From contig CM071570.1 of NCBI GenBank assembly GCA_036426205.1, positions 71,662,995 to 71,726,994 of the forward strand: 64,000 nt of DNA, read 5' to 3'. The notes under the pieces were generated by a model. That model saw nothing but the letters and a program-made list of their open reading frames with translations. It ran no database searches and was not told where the DNA came from. The DNA comes from Ascaphus truei (taxonomy: Eukaryota; Chordata; Amphibia; Anura; Ascaphidae). The translations under genes were made by a program, and so were the position numbers. Below, one piece after another: positions 1-9,395 of the stretch (within the stretch, counting starts at the first letter, position 1; every line of letters begins with the position of its first letter).

Positions 1-96
1 GGGAATGGCATGCACATTGTGAATAAAAATGGCGGGGACAGGGCAACAACAGTAATGCATGGCAAATCAGGTATTAACCCTTTCCTCCCCGTCACA
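1..96 (-). mobile_element. Gmr1-like gypsy, 3' LTR edge (partial)
   Basis: The stretch at about 56-96 is almost identical to 8699-8739, the outer end of the 5' LTR of the minus-strand gypsy element to the right. Read on the minus strand both copies begin TGTGACGGGGAGG. It is preceded directly by a purine-rich tract (97-108), so this is the start of the 3' LTR, which runs off the window at base 1. Positions 1-50 match the other LTR only weakly. Confidence 0.75.
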
Positions 97-108
97 CCTC
101 CTCCACTC
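97..108 (-). promoter_or_regulatory. Polypurine tract of the Gmr1-like element
   Basis: On the minus strand this reads GAGTGGAGGAGG and abuts TGTGAC, the first bases of the LTR. That is the expected place for the plus-strand primer of an LTR retrotransposon. Bases 109 to about 195 are the remaining 3' untranslated part of the same element, before the Penelope-like insertion starts. Confidence 0.65.
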
Positions 109-205
109 AAGATGCATGGACTGCCCTGACCACCCCGTCCGGTGGCTGGTCTGACCTGCCAGCTCTTGAAGTTAGTAAGTCCTGAGGGCAGATTGGGAAA
201 AGGAT

Positions 206-1382
206 AACATCTGGTTGGAAGGAGAGCTGGACGCGGGCCTTGTCCTCTATCGTCGTTACATCGATGATGTGTTTATGATTTGGGGTGGGGAAGATCAGAA
301 CTTAGTTAAATTTTTGGAGAAAATGAACACAAATACATATAATTTAACATTTACAAGCAAATGGGATTACCAAAATATCAATTTTTTTGGACTTAACCAT
401 ATACATAGAAAACAATATGGTGAAAACAAAAACCTACTTCAAAGACACTGATAAAAATAATTTTATTAGAAGGGATAGCTGCCACCTACCAAGGTGGATG
501 GACAATGTACCATCCAGTCAGCTCACCCGGATAAAGAGAAATTGCACAGACAGAGATCAATTCGAAATACAATCAGAAAAAATCCAAAACAAATTCCTGG
601 AGAAAAACTATAAAAAGGAATTATTGGAGAAGGCAAAAGATAAGGTGGATGAAGTAAATAGAAGCAAACTATTAAAAGTTAAGCAAAAAGATCCTATGAT
701 GAATAGAAAATTTGACTTCGCATTTCTTACAGGATATAACAGGAAGGCAGGAAAAATTAGGAACATAATTACCCAGCACTGGGATATCTTGAAAAATGAC
801 CCAATTTTGGGTCATAATATACCAGATAGACGAAATGTTATTTTCAATAAAGCAAACAATTTGAAAAATAAACTGACCCCAAGTGCCCTTAGAGATATCA
901 AACCTAAGGATAATAGCTGGTTAAATAGAAAAGGCTTTTTTGGCTGTAAGAGTTGCACAGCATGCCGGTTCAAGTCACCAGACCACACTCATTTTTGTTC
1001 CAATGTCACAGGAGAAAATTTCACCATAGAGACCTTCATGACCTGCAGGACAGACTATGTAGTCTATCTTTTGGAATGTTCCTGCAGGTTACAATATGTA
1101 GGTAAAACTATTAGACCTGTGAGAACAGGGATTATTGAGCATCTGAGTGGTATAAAAAGAAAATTGTTGAATCACAATATACCTAAACATTTTGTGGAAT
1201 TTCATGGTGGTGAACCGGGGTGCTTGCAATTCAAGGCCATTGAACATGTATTGCCACATTGGAGGGGAGGAGACAGGGGATCAGAGTTGCTCAAAAGGGA
1301 GACATTCTGGATCCACCGCCTTAAGACACTTACCCCAAAAGGCTTAAACGAAGAAATAGATCTTGCACCTTTTTTGATATAA
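206..1382 (+). pseudogene. Penelope-like RT (C-terminal part) and GIY-YIG endonuclease
   Basis: The first 60 residues or so hold the RT active-site box YIDDVF followed by the palm and thumb region. A frameshift near the T-run at about 380-386 then moves the reading to a second open frame that stays open to the stop at 1380-1382. That frame has a basic linker, a Cys-rich stretch (CKSCTAC, then a further Cys after HTHF) and a GIY-YIG domain with VVYLLEC, QYVGKT and a downstream Arg and EH. It ends in a typical PLE tail: FWIHRL, then GLNEEID. PLE proteins copy RNA into DNA at a nicked target and cut with the GIY-YIG nuclease. The N-terminal half is absent. The linker Cys motif fits the Neptune-type lineage (inference). 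Confidence 0.85.
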
Positions 1383-2390
1383 ATGTGTGGCTATACCTAA
1401 TAATTTCGTTTTTTCTTTTGTTCCTTCCTGCTTCCTTTTTTTGTCCCAGTTATCTGCGTCTAAGGATATAAATGCCACCTTAATCATGTCTGTATAATTA
1501 TATCTCTAAATAGAAGTCATCACCATATTGTGTTACTACCATGAATATTTGTTCCTTATGAATTACACTGTAGAACAATTATAGTGTTGAATAAATGTAC
1601 ATATATATACATAGATATGTATTTTCATCTTAATGTATAATATGTTATTTGTTATCCCATTTCATAATATGATCAGATTGTATCAGCAATGATTTACCGG
1701 TTTGTTGTTCATGTAAAGGAAACGTCATTTGTATACCCCCAAGTATTCACTTGTATATATTAATTAATATATTTTCACATTTTATAATATATTTTTCCAC
1801 TTTTAAGTATATATATATACACTTAGGAATATTCATTTAACATGGGGGGTTGTTCCGTCCCTCAAGGCAAAACTCATCAATGTTCCTTCCATCAAAGGTT
1901 TTATCCATCTGAGATTAATTAATTACATCTAAGACAAATATTGTAATGTATTATTTATGATTGCCCTCTTCCTCTTCACAATCAACTAGTAGATATAAGA
2001 TAAGATAATCTATTGTCAAAGTTCTTTAAGTAATGTTAGAATTACCATTCATGATTGCTCCCCTCCTCTTTATACCAGTAGATTAATTGTCCATTGAGTT
2101 ATTACCTTAAACTATACTTCTGTATTGATAAAAGATATAATCATACTATTCTCTGCAAATATTATATAGTCTAAATGACGGTTCATATCCTATGTATCAT
2201 GTGAATTATTTTGTGTGGGTTGTTATTATAGTCCTTTGGATCTTGTGATATATTTATACAATGTCCATGTTCATATCTCTTTTCTATGTAAGAAAGACAC
2301 CTGTGCCATTAGGACTGATCTAATTATTTTAGTTTAATTGTTTAATTAACTTATGAAGGTATATAAGGGGTCCATTTACCTTAGCACATA
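1383..2390 (+). other. AT-rich 3' untranslated region of the Penelope-like element
   Basis: There is no coding sequence. The stretch is strongly AT-rich, with ATATAT runs near 1605 and 1808. It links the end of the endonuclease frame to the hammerhead motif. The same layout of about 1 kb between GIY-YIG stop and ribozyme recurs at 52.7-53.6 kb and 59.96-61.1 kb. Confidence 0.6.
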
Positions 2391-2445
2391 CACTCCTGAC
2401 GAAGCCGGATACAGTCCATTCAGACTGGGCGAAACGCGTAGAGTG
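2391..2445 (+). ncRNA. Hammerhead ribozyme (PLE type), complete core
   Basis: The core strand CTGACGA is at 2396-2402, and GAAA followed by CGCGTA at 2431-2440. The 5-nt stem I strand CACTC (2391-2395) pairs perfectly with GAGTG (2441-2445). Stem II can form GCC/GGC after one extra A. Stem III is minimal (A-U, C-G), as in PLE hammerheads. The predicted cleavage site follows GUA at 2440. Self-cleaving hammerheads in PLE LTR-like regions are established knowledge; activity of this copy is inference. Confidence 0.8.
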
Positions 2446-3165
2446 GCATCTTTTTGGACCTGAAGGCGATCCGTAGTTCTCTAGCCGAGGAGCCGTGACG
2501 TCACACGCCTTGACGGGCGCAACGAGACAGGCCCCGACAGCAGACTACACGCAGCGGAGGCTTAGAAGATCCAGGGGAGGCGGTGAGAGTGCGGTGACAC
2601 TCCGTTTTTCACTAATGATGTGACAAATGCTTGTTTTTATTATGCACATTGTAAGTGCGCACTTTTATATCTTTTATACATAAATTTGTTTATCAGACTG
2701 ATCGTGCTATGTAGTATTCTCTTATCTCTCCTATATACATCTATATATTGCGGAGTGTACCCTCGAGGGAGATCCAGACTGCATTTACTCCATACGGGTA
2801 GCAGCCCAAATTGCAAACTGCTCATTATCCATCTGAATCTTGTGAGTAGGCTGAATACTCGAGCCAATATTACAGCATAAGCCATATTTCTGCATTCCAT
2901 ATATCTGCACTTAAATTGTGTATTCTCTCTTTTCCTTTATCCCTTATATGCTCCTCCTGGATTGTTCGAAATATATCTTACGTCTTGGAACCCGTGAAAC
3001 AGGTCCCACCAGAGGGTTTGAGCTGGGTTATTAATTAGCACATATTATTATATTATTAATATCACGTTTTTGATTAATCTTTATTTTTGATTAAGTTCAC
3101 TATATCTTCTAATATTGTATTTATCACTTTTAAGTTGTTTTGCGCCTGAGTTCACTTAATTCACA
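2446..3165. other. Region downstream of the PLE ribozyme
   Basis: It starts GC-rich (to about 2600), with a TGACGTCA-type palindrome and CG-rich words, then becomes AT-rich. A similar GC-rich block with a TGACGTCA-type word follows the minus-strand ribozymes at 17.78 and 59.93 kb, so it is probably part of the PLE LTR-like unit. No supported gene is present. Confidence 0.5.
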
Positions 3166-4660
3166 ATACACTGGCGGGAAAGGTCATCAGCATTACCATG
3201 CTCACTTCCCTTCTTGTGCTGGATGGTGAAGTTCCACTCCTGTAAGTCAAGACTCCAGCGCAAAAGTTTAGCATTTTCCCCCTACACCCTCTGTAACCAA
3301 CTCAAAGGATTGTGGTAAGTTATTACTGTGAAATGTCTACCATACAAATAAGGCTGTAACTTCTTTAGAGCCCACACTATAGCCAGACACTCCTTCTCAA
3401 TGGTGGCATATGCCACCTCTCTGGGCAGCAGTTTGCGGCTTAGATATACTACCGGGTGCTCATCGCCCTCCTCCCCCACTTGGCTGAGTACAGCTCCAAT
3501 GCCAAAGTCTGAGGTATCAGTCTGCACCAGGAACTTTTTTGCATAGTCTGGAGCAGCAAGTATAGGAGCGCTGGCTAGTGCAGTCTTTAATGCCTGAAAT
3601 GAGACCTCACAGGCAGGAGACCAGACTACCAGCACAGACTGTCGCTTCTGGGTCAAGTCAGTCAGGGGTTTGGCAATGGCGCTATACTGAGGGACAAACT
3701 TTCTGTAGTAGCCTGCGGTGCCTAGGAAAGCCATGACTTGCTTCTTGGTTTTGGGAATGGGCCACTGCACTATAGCTTCCACCTTAGCTGGTTCTGGCTT
3801 AAGATGACTGCCACCCACTCTGTGCCCTAGGTACAATACCTCTGCCATCCCTACTAAGCACTTGGTGGGTTTCAACGTGAGTCCCGCTTCCCTAATCCTG
3901 GCTAGCACCGCAGCTACATGCACTAAGTGTGAGTCCCATGAATTACTAAAGACAGCAATGTCATCCAGGTATGCCCTTGCAAACCCTTGCATACCCTCCA
4001 GCAAGCGATTGACCAGGCGTTGAAAGGTAGCCAGTGCATTTTTCATCCCGAATGGCATCACTAGAAATTCATAGAGGCACTTGGGCTAATAAATGCAGAC
4101 TTCTGGGTCAAAGGGATCTGCCAGTACCCTTTACTGAGATCCATAGTCGTCAGATACCTTGCCCCCGCGAGTTCATCTAACAACTCATCCATGCTGGGCA
4201 TGGGGTAGGCATCTGACACCGTACCCACATTGAGCTGCCGGTAGTCCACACAGAACCAGGTGGTTCCATCCTTCTTAGGCACCAGGGCTACCAGACAAGC
4301 CCAAGGGCGCTGGGACGGTACAGTTACCCCTAGGGCCAGCATCTCTTCTACCTCCCTCTCTATACTGCCCTTCACCTCTGCTGACACTCTATAAGCGTGC
4401 TTATGCAGAGGTCTCAGATCCTCTGTCAGCACTGGGTGTTCTGCAATGTGTGTCTTCCCTGGCTTGTCTGAAAACAGAGCCCTATACTTCTCTAGCATAG
4501 CCCTGGCATCTGCTCTCTGCCTGACACTCAGCCTAGCCTCTATCTCCTCCTGCTCTATGGTACCTCCCTGCCTAGCCTCCCCCAGGAGATCAGGCAGAGC
4601 ATTGCTCGGCGGATCCCCCATCGGTGGGATGCAAATGGCCAGCACCGACGGCACAGTCGG
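3165..4660 (-). pseudogene. RT and RNase H of the Gmr1-like element
   Basis: The RT has the family landmarks in order: LVPKKDGT, a CVDYRQLN block, MDLSKGYWQIPL, then MPFGMKNALATFQ and the catalytic YLDD box (about 3960). The thumb follows with LGHRV and FLGTAGYYRKFVP. RNase H begins at QTDTSDFGIGAVLSQ and continues with LSRKLLPRE and EKECLAIVWAL. A one-base shift near 4061, just before MPFGM, splits the RT. Another shift near 3282 separates the last RNase H residues (NADDLSR-like, to 3165). The usual TDHNPLSWL box reads TYHNPLSWL, so a conserved acidic residue is lost. The enzyme would copy the element's RNA and remove the RNA strand. Dead copy. Confidence 0.85.
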
Positions 4661-6044
4661 TGCTATGTACTCCTTCAGCATGTTGATGTGATAAGTCTTA
4701 TTTCTTCCTGTCTCAGCATCTACAACATAGTTGCACTCGTTCATCTTTCGCAGTACCGGATATGGTCCCGACCAGGCAGCCATTAATTTGTTCTCCCGAA
4801 TGGGCATGAGAACAAGTACCTGCTGTCCTGGGATGAACTCTCTGCTACAGGCATTCTGATCATACCAAGTCTTCTGCTTGGTCTGAGCAGCCCTAAGGTT
4901 GTCCTGTGCCAACCCCATGAGCATCTCTAACCGGTCTCTGAGATCTGTCACATACTGAAGCACAGAAGCATCAGTAATGGTAGTCTCCCCTTCCCATCCC
5001 TCACAGAATAGGTCCAGAAGTCCACGTACTTGCGACCATATAGCAGCTCAAAGGGAGAGAAGCCTGTGGATTCTTGCGGCACCTCTCGGTACGCAAACAG
5101 CAAATGCTGCAGGTGAATCTCCCAGTATTTCCCCTCTGCCTCTATAAATGTTCGCAGCATCTGCTTCAGGGTACCATTGAACCTCTCACATAGTCCGTTG
5201 GTTTGGGGGTGGTAAGGGGTAGTGCGCTGGTGCTTCACCCCGCATGCCTCCCAGAGACACTGGAGCAATTCACTCATGAACTGCGACCCCTGGTCGGTTA
5301 GGATCTCACTAGGGAAACCTACCCTACAAAAATGGCTAACAGAGCTTTAGCTACTGCCCTAGCATCAATACTGGCAAGCGCTACCGCCTCAGGGTACCGG
5401 GTGGCAAAATCCACCACCGTGAGAATGTAGCGCTTTCCTGACCAACTGGGAACCCTGAGGGGTCCCACGAGGTCCATAGCTACCCGCTGAAAGGGTTCCC
5501 CTATTACCGGTAACGGGTTCAGGGGTGCCTTCACATGGTCACCCGCCTTACCTACTCGCTGGCAGGCATCACAGGATCGGCAGAACTCTGCCGCCTCACT
5601 GGATGCCCCCGGCCAGTAGTAATGCTGCAACAGCCGGGCTCGCGTCCTAGCGACCCCCTGATGCCCCGCTAGTGGAATGGAGTGGGCTACCCGCAACAAC
5701 TGCTGCCTATATTCCCGGGGTACCACTAGCTGTCTCTTCCCCGTCCATACCTCATCTAACCCGGTGGTCCCTTGCTCTCTGTATAGGAGCCCACGGTGCC
5801 ACAAGAAGTAATCAGACCCCTTGCTTGGCTTAGACTCGGACGCCCGCAATCTCATGCCCTCCAAGCTGGGATCAGATCGCACCGCATCCCTAAACTGGGC
5901 ACCTAACTCTGGCCACCCCCCGGTCACATCTGAGTCAGGGGGACAGGGAACAGGTACAGGGAACAGTAAGTCAGTGTCAGTAAGCGACTGAGTCTGGCTT
6001 ACCTGTCTGGTCTCTGCAGAGACTACTGGAACTGTAGGTCCCAA
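4660..6044 (-). pseudogene. Integrase of the Gmr1-like element, upstream of RT
   Basis: The N-terminal HHCC zinc module is seen as H-x-H (HSIPLAGHQG) and CRSCDAC. The catalytic core begins at MDLVGPL and continues to VDFATRYPEA. A frameshift between 5319 and 5277 falls near the TDQGSQF region. The third acidic residue lies in HPQTNGLCERFNGTLK. A GPY/F module (WSGPYPVLRK) ends the domain at about 4750. Its first frame overlaps the end of gag-protease by 22 bases in another phase. Integrase joins element DNA to the genome. The position before RT, not after RNase H, is what marks this family. Confidence 0.85.
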
Positions 6045-7777
6045 ATGCAGGGCGACAGGGGCTGGTTCTGCTGCGATCCTTGCTGACTGGCTCCTGGTGA
6101 TTGCTGCAACAAGTGCCAGCTCAGTGGTAAAACACAGGTAACATGTCCTAGGTCGTTACCCAGCAAGACTTCAGCATCTAACCAAGACAAAACCCCCATC
6201 TCCCTCATGCCACGTCCGGCACCCCAGTCCAAAAAGACCCAGGCTGTCCAAAAAGACCTCGGTTCTCCGTCTGGCATGGTCACTTGCATCCCGGTGCCCG
6301 GGAGCAAATCCTCTGGCCGCACCATATCAGGGCGAACCAGAGTCACGGTGGCACCAGAGTCTAGCAAGCCGTCTGCCTGCCGGTCTCCGATGGTCACCTT
6401 CCGCAGATGCATCTGCCGGACATCATTGGGCTGCATCCCGACTGGAGCAACCTGATGTCCCCCGCTCTGTGCTGCTGGTCCTGAGGTGGCAAGTGCAGTC
6501 TCTCCGCTGGGCATTCCTCTGTGGGCTGGTTTCACGGCTGTACTTGGCTCCTCTGTGTGTGCCAGTTGCACACGGGCGACCGGCCTCGCAGCTGGTGAGC
6601 GTCGCCCCTGATGGGGTCCCTTGGACTGGTCCCGGTCTGGACAGTCTGGCCTGAGATGCCCGACCATGTTGCTAGTGTAACATCGCCTCTCATGCTTGAA
6701 CTCTGCAGCCTTGGATGTGCTGTTTGCTGCTGCAGGCTGGTGTGTCCACGGAGGGGTAATCTTAGCACCCTGGGCTGCACAGCCCGCTCCTTTGGGTGCT
6801 ACAGGGTCCTTCATTGCAACTCGGCTGGCCACATACTCATCTGCCATTCTCGCTGCAAGCTCATAGGTCTGAGGTTTATGGTCATAGACCCATCCCCTCA
6901 CATCTGTGGGAAGCTGCTGCAGCAGCTGCTCTTGAAAGAATAAGTCCAGCAGGGTATGGAATGTTGTAACCCCATTCCCCTCCACCCACTGAGTCCCGTG
7001 CACAGCCATCCTACTGGCATAGGTGCTGTATAACTCTCCGGGGAGTACTACCCCCGTCCGGAACTTGCCCCTGTAAGATTCTGGGGTCAGGGCATACTGG
7101 GTTAGCAGCTTGCTTTTCACATGACCATAGTCATCGGCATCCACGCGTGGAATACCCATCACAGTCCTTTTGGCTTTGCCAGATAACAGTGGTCGCAGTC
7201 TGACCACCCAGTCCCTTCTTGGAATTCGGAACCGGGAACACTGCGTCTCGAAGTCATTCAGGAACGCATCGAGGTCATCTGTGCCATCCACGAACTTGCT
7301 GAAGCTGTGATGATCCGCCCGGGAAAGACCTTGTTCCCCGTTTGCAAGGTAGGAGTTGTGGGTTCTTCTGAGCACTGTTGTTAGGAGCTGAACCCGCTCC
7401 GCAGTACTAACACCTGTTCCCCATGTAGCCATAAGTGCAGTGAGCCCAGGGACGGCATGCTTGGCAGCCGCAGCTGCTACCTCGTCCGCAACCCCTGGCG
7501 CCAAGCCACCCACGACCCGGGGGTCACTAGCACTCTCCTCATATCCTTGCAGCCCCAGAGTTGGAGGGACCTCCTGCACTTCGGGCTGAATAGCATCATC
7601 CAACACAGCAGCTACGGGGACTTGCCCCTCTGGTAGGACCCTGCGGTCCTCATGATGCTCCAAATCCTCCTCCAGTTGTGCCTTCGACCGCCCATCTGTC
7701 GGTAAGCCATACCCCACACATCTCTCCACGACTTTCTCTCTGGTCCATGACCTGAACCTTCCTGAGCGACCGCTCAT
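6023..7777 (-). CDS. Gag with SCAN-like capsid and protease, Gmr1-like element
   Basis: The open frame is 584 residues and starts at the ATG at 7777, about 150 bases after the primer binding site. Residues about 10-45 resemble a SAP-like helix pair. Residues about 165-330 form the capsid region. Its second half (from LTPESYRGKFR, through FFQEQLLQQLP, to WVYDHKP) matches the pattern of SCAN domains, which are known to derive from Gmr1-like capsids. A zinc-knuckle relic follows (C-Y-T-S, then GH and PDC) in which the second Cys is Ser. The aspartic protease motif is LLDSGATVTLV near residue 470. It would form particles and mature the polyprotein. This is the only long intact frame in the element; the altered knuckle suggests it has decayed. 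Confidence 0.85.
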   Translation of the reverse strand: MSGRSGRFRSWTREKVVERCVGYGLPTDGRSKAQLEEDLEHHEDRRVLPEGQVPVAAVLDDAIQPEVQEVPPTLGLQGYEESASDPRVVGGLAPGVADEVAAAAAKHAVPGLTALMATWGTGVSTAERVQLLTTVLRRTHNSYLANGEQGLSRADHHSFSKFVDGTDDLDAFLNDFETQCSRFRIPRRDWVVRLRPLLSGKAKRTVMGIPRVDADDYGHVKSKLLTQYALTPESYRGKFRTGVVLPGELYSTYASRMAVHGTQWVEGNGVTTFHTLLDLFFQEQLLQQLPTDVRGWVYDHKPQTYELAARMADEYVASRVAMKDPVAPKGAGCAAQGAKITPPWTHQPAAANSTSKAAEFKHERRCYTSNMVGHLRPDCPDRDQSKGPHQGRRSPAARPVARVQLAHTEEPSTAVKPAHRGMPSGETALATSGPAAQSGGHQVAPVGMQPNDVRQMHLRKVTIGDRQADGLLDSGATVTLVRPDMVRPEDLLPGTGMQVTMPDGEPRSFWTAWVFLDWGAGRGMREMGVLSWLDAEVLLGNDLGHVTCVLPLSWHLLQQSPGASQQGSQQNQPLSPCIWDLQFQ

Positions 7778-7930
7778 GGTGCCTTTGGAGTATGGGTGAA
7801 GGGAACAGAGAAGTCTCTCGTGCTCTTTAGAGGTGTGTGTCAGTTGCTACTTGTCTGAGGAGATTGCAAGCTACAAGGTCCTCACTATATTACAGAGCCC
7901 GCAGGAACATGCAATACAGGTTCAATGAGT

Positions 7931-7948
7931 ATCCCACCGCTGCCACCA
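7931..7948 (-). promoter_or_regulatory. tRNA primer binding site of the Gmr1-like element
   Basis: The minus strand reads TGGTGGCAGCGGTGGGAT just inside the 5' LTR and upstream of the gag start. TGG at the first bases after the LTR, complementary to a tRNA 3' CCA end, is typical. I did not assign the tRNA species. Confidence 0.65.
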
Positions 7949-8739
7949 GTTTTTTAAAAGCTTGTCACAATGACATCAACTTTTATCAACACATTTATAT
8001 TTCTGGGTACTTGATTGAACAGAACAAGTTGCAAAATAAATTGTGATTTATTTCCTTAATAGACCAACACACGACATCTGCAGAATACACTTACACTTAC
8101 ACTGGGATAAGAGAACGAAATAAATTGTCCTTTGAACGAAATAAATTTTCCTTTGCTTGCCAGTGCAAGAAATGCAGCCTTGGTTTTAAAAGTCCTGTGG
8201 TTATGTGGTTGTTAACCCCTTCACTCCCGGACTGGTTGCTGCTGTACTGGAACAAAGTCTTGCATCTTTACATCATGGATTAAAATTCAGGAATCACACT
8301 GGTAAATACCTGGGAAGCCACAGTTATAGACTGTCCAAAGCTATCTTTAACATGTGGATCCAATCCCCTCGTGGGAACAAAAAAAACCATGAATAGCCAA
8401 GTGACCCACAGTTCACAAGACCAGTCAAAAGGGCTGTCCGGTGGGCAGGGCGCATGGGTCAGGTTGATGCCCATGCCAGTTAGCATACCTGGGCTACACC
8501 CATTTCTTGGGGCCACTGTGTCTTGGTCCTGACTTAGAGGTGTCACTAGCCTGACATCTGCTGTGCATCAGTATGCCAGTATTGTATACATTATGGGCCT
8601 CTGGGTATTGTCATAATTGACACTCTTTTAGACAGGGGGACTCTAAATCTGTGGGAGCCTTTTGAGGCTCCATCATAAAAATAATGACAACCCTTTCAGG
8701 CATGGCAAATCAGGTATTAACCCTTTCCTCCCCGTCACA
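7949..8739 (-). mobile_element. 5' LTR of the Gmr1-like element
   Basis: On the minus strand it starts TGTGACGGGG at 8739 and ends near TTGTGACA at about 7964, or at 7949 if it abuts the primer site. Two AATAAA signals and the ATAAATGTGTT block are shared with LTR relatives at 10640-10861 (plus) and about 16468-16700 (minus). These matches show that several members of this LTR family sit in the first 17 kb. Confidence 0.75.
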
Positions 8740-8935
8740 GCTACGAATGACAGTGTGCTGCGACTCCTCCTGCGTAGCAGCGTAGGCTAGACTACCACTA
8801 GCTGCCTGCCGCGGCACAAAGGGAACCCACCCACCTCCGTCCCGGTCCTCCCGGAGTCTGTTTTTGGCATTTATAGCGCCGTTAACGTACTGTGCGCAGT
8901 GGTGGGGTTCAACATTTTTAGCAACAGGTTCTCTC
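8740..8935. other. Unassigned spacer
   Basis: Sequence outside the Gmr1-like LTR, moderately GC-rich. I see no coding signal or repeat match within the window. Confidence 0.3.
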
Positions 8936-9090
8936 TCACCAGGGGGGAGAGGGAAGAGAGATGGGGGGAGAGAGAGCCGGGGGGGGGGGGGGGGAGAGGG
9001 GGGGAGAGAGCCGGGGGGGAGAGATCCGGGGGGAAAGAGAGAGTGAGAGCTGAGGGAGGAAGAGAGAGAGCCAGGGGAGATGTTTTGTAT
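8936..9090. repeat. Purine-rich low-complexity tract (G and GA runs)
   Basis: The plus strand is almost all G and A, with a G run of about 15 near 8979 and repeated GAGAGAGCCGGGGG-like words. Open frames here are Gly/Arg/Glu-rich artefacts. It lies next to a pyrimidine-rich minisatellite, so the two could form unusual DNA structures (inference). Confidence 0.85.
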
Positions 9091-9149
9091 TTATGTTTTA
9101 TTCAGTTGAACAGGACTACACATGGGGGGGAGGAAGAGTCCAGGGCCCA

Positions 9150-9395
9150 CTTCACATCTCCCCCAGACCCCCTCACATCTCACCCAGTCCCCCTCACATC
9201 TCACCCAGCCCCCCTCACATCTCACCCAGTCCCCTCCACATCTCCCCCAGCCCCCCTCACATCTCACTCAGCCCCCCTCATATCTCACCCAGCCCCACTC
9301 ACATCCCTCCCAGCCCCCCTCACATCTCTTCCAGCCCCCTCACATCTCTTCCAGCCCCCCTCACATCTCTCACAGCCCCCCCACCCCCTCCATGC
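9150..9395. repeat. Pyrimidine-rich minisatellite, unit about 20-21 bp
   Basis: About ten to eleven copies of a unit close to CCCCCTCACATCTCACCCAG, with single-base variants (TTCC for CACC, CTCC for CTCA). All three plus-strand frames stay open because of the repeat, giving Pro/His/Ser-rich artefacts. Confidence 0.9.

Larger units (their letters stand above)
196..3165 (+). mobile_element. Penelope-like element, 5'-truncated, inside the Gmr1-like element
   Basis: The insertion starts inside the RT domain (the YIDD box is near 258) and runs through a GIY-YIG endonuclease, an AT-rich 3' UTR of about 1 kb, a hammerhead ribozyme at 2391-2445, a GC-rich stretch with a TGACGTCA-type motif (about 2497-2504) and a further AT-rich tail. 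On both sides lies minus-strand Gmr1 sequence: the end of RNase H at about 3165 and the 3' UTR and polypurine tract below about 195. The exact edges and any target duplication are uncertain; both junctions contain a short GGGAAA-like string. Confidence 0.75.
96..8739 (-). mobile_element. Gmr1-like Ty3/gypsy retrotransposon, interrupted by a Penelope-like element
   Basis: On the minus strand the parts run: 5' LTR (8739 to about 7949), primer binding site (7948-7931), gag with protease (7777-6023), integrase (6044 to about 4660), RT and RNase H (about 4660-3165), then a foreign insertion (about 3165-196), then the polypurine tract and the start of the 3' LTR. Integrase lies upstream of RT. Among Ty3/gypsy elements this Ty1/copia-like order is the hallmark of the Gmr1 group of deuterostomes (established knowledge). 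Several frameshifts and changed catalytic residues show that this copy is dead. The LTR edges at 96 and 8739 match closely. Confidence 0.85.

Noticed and set aside
6207..6943. Plus-strand frames opposite gag
   Set aside because: They are antisense shadows of the Gmr1-like gag-protease frame.
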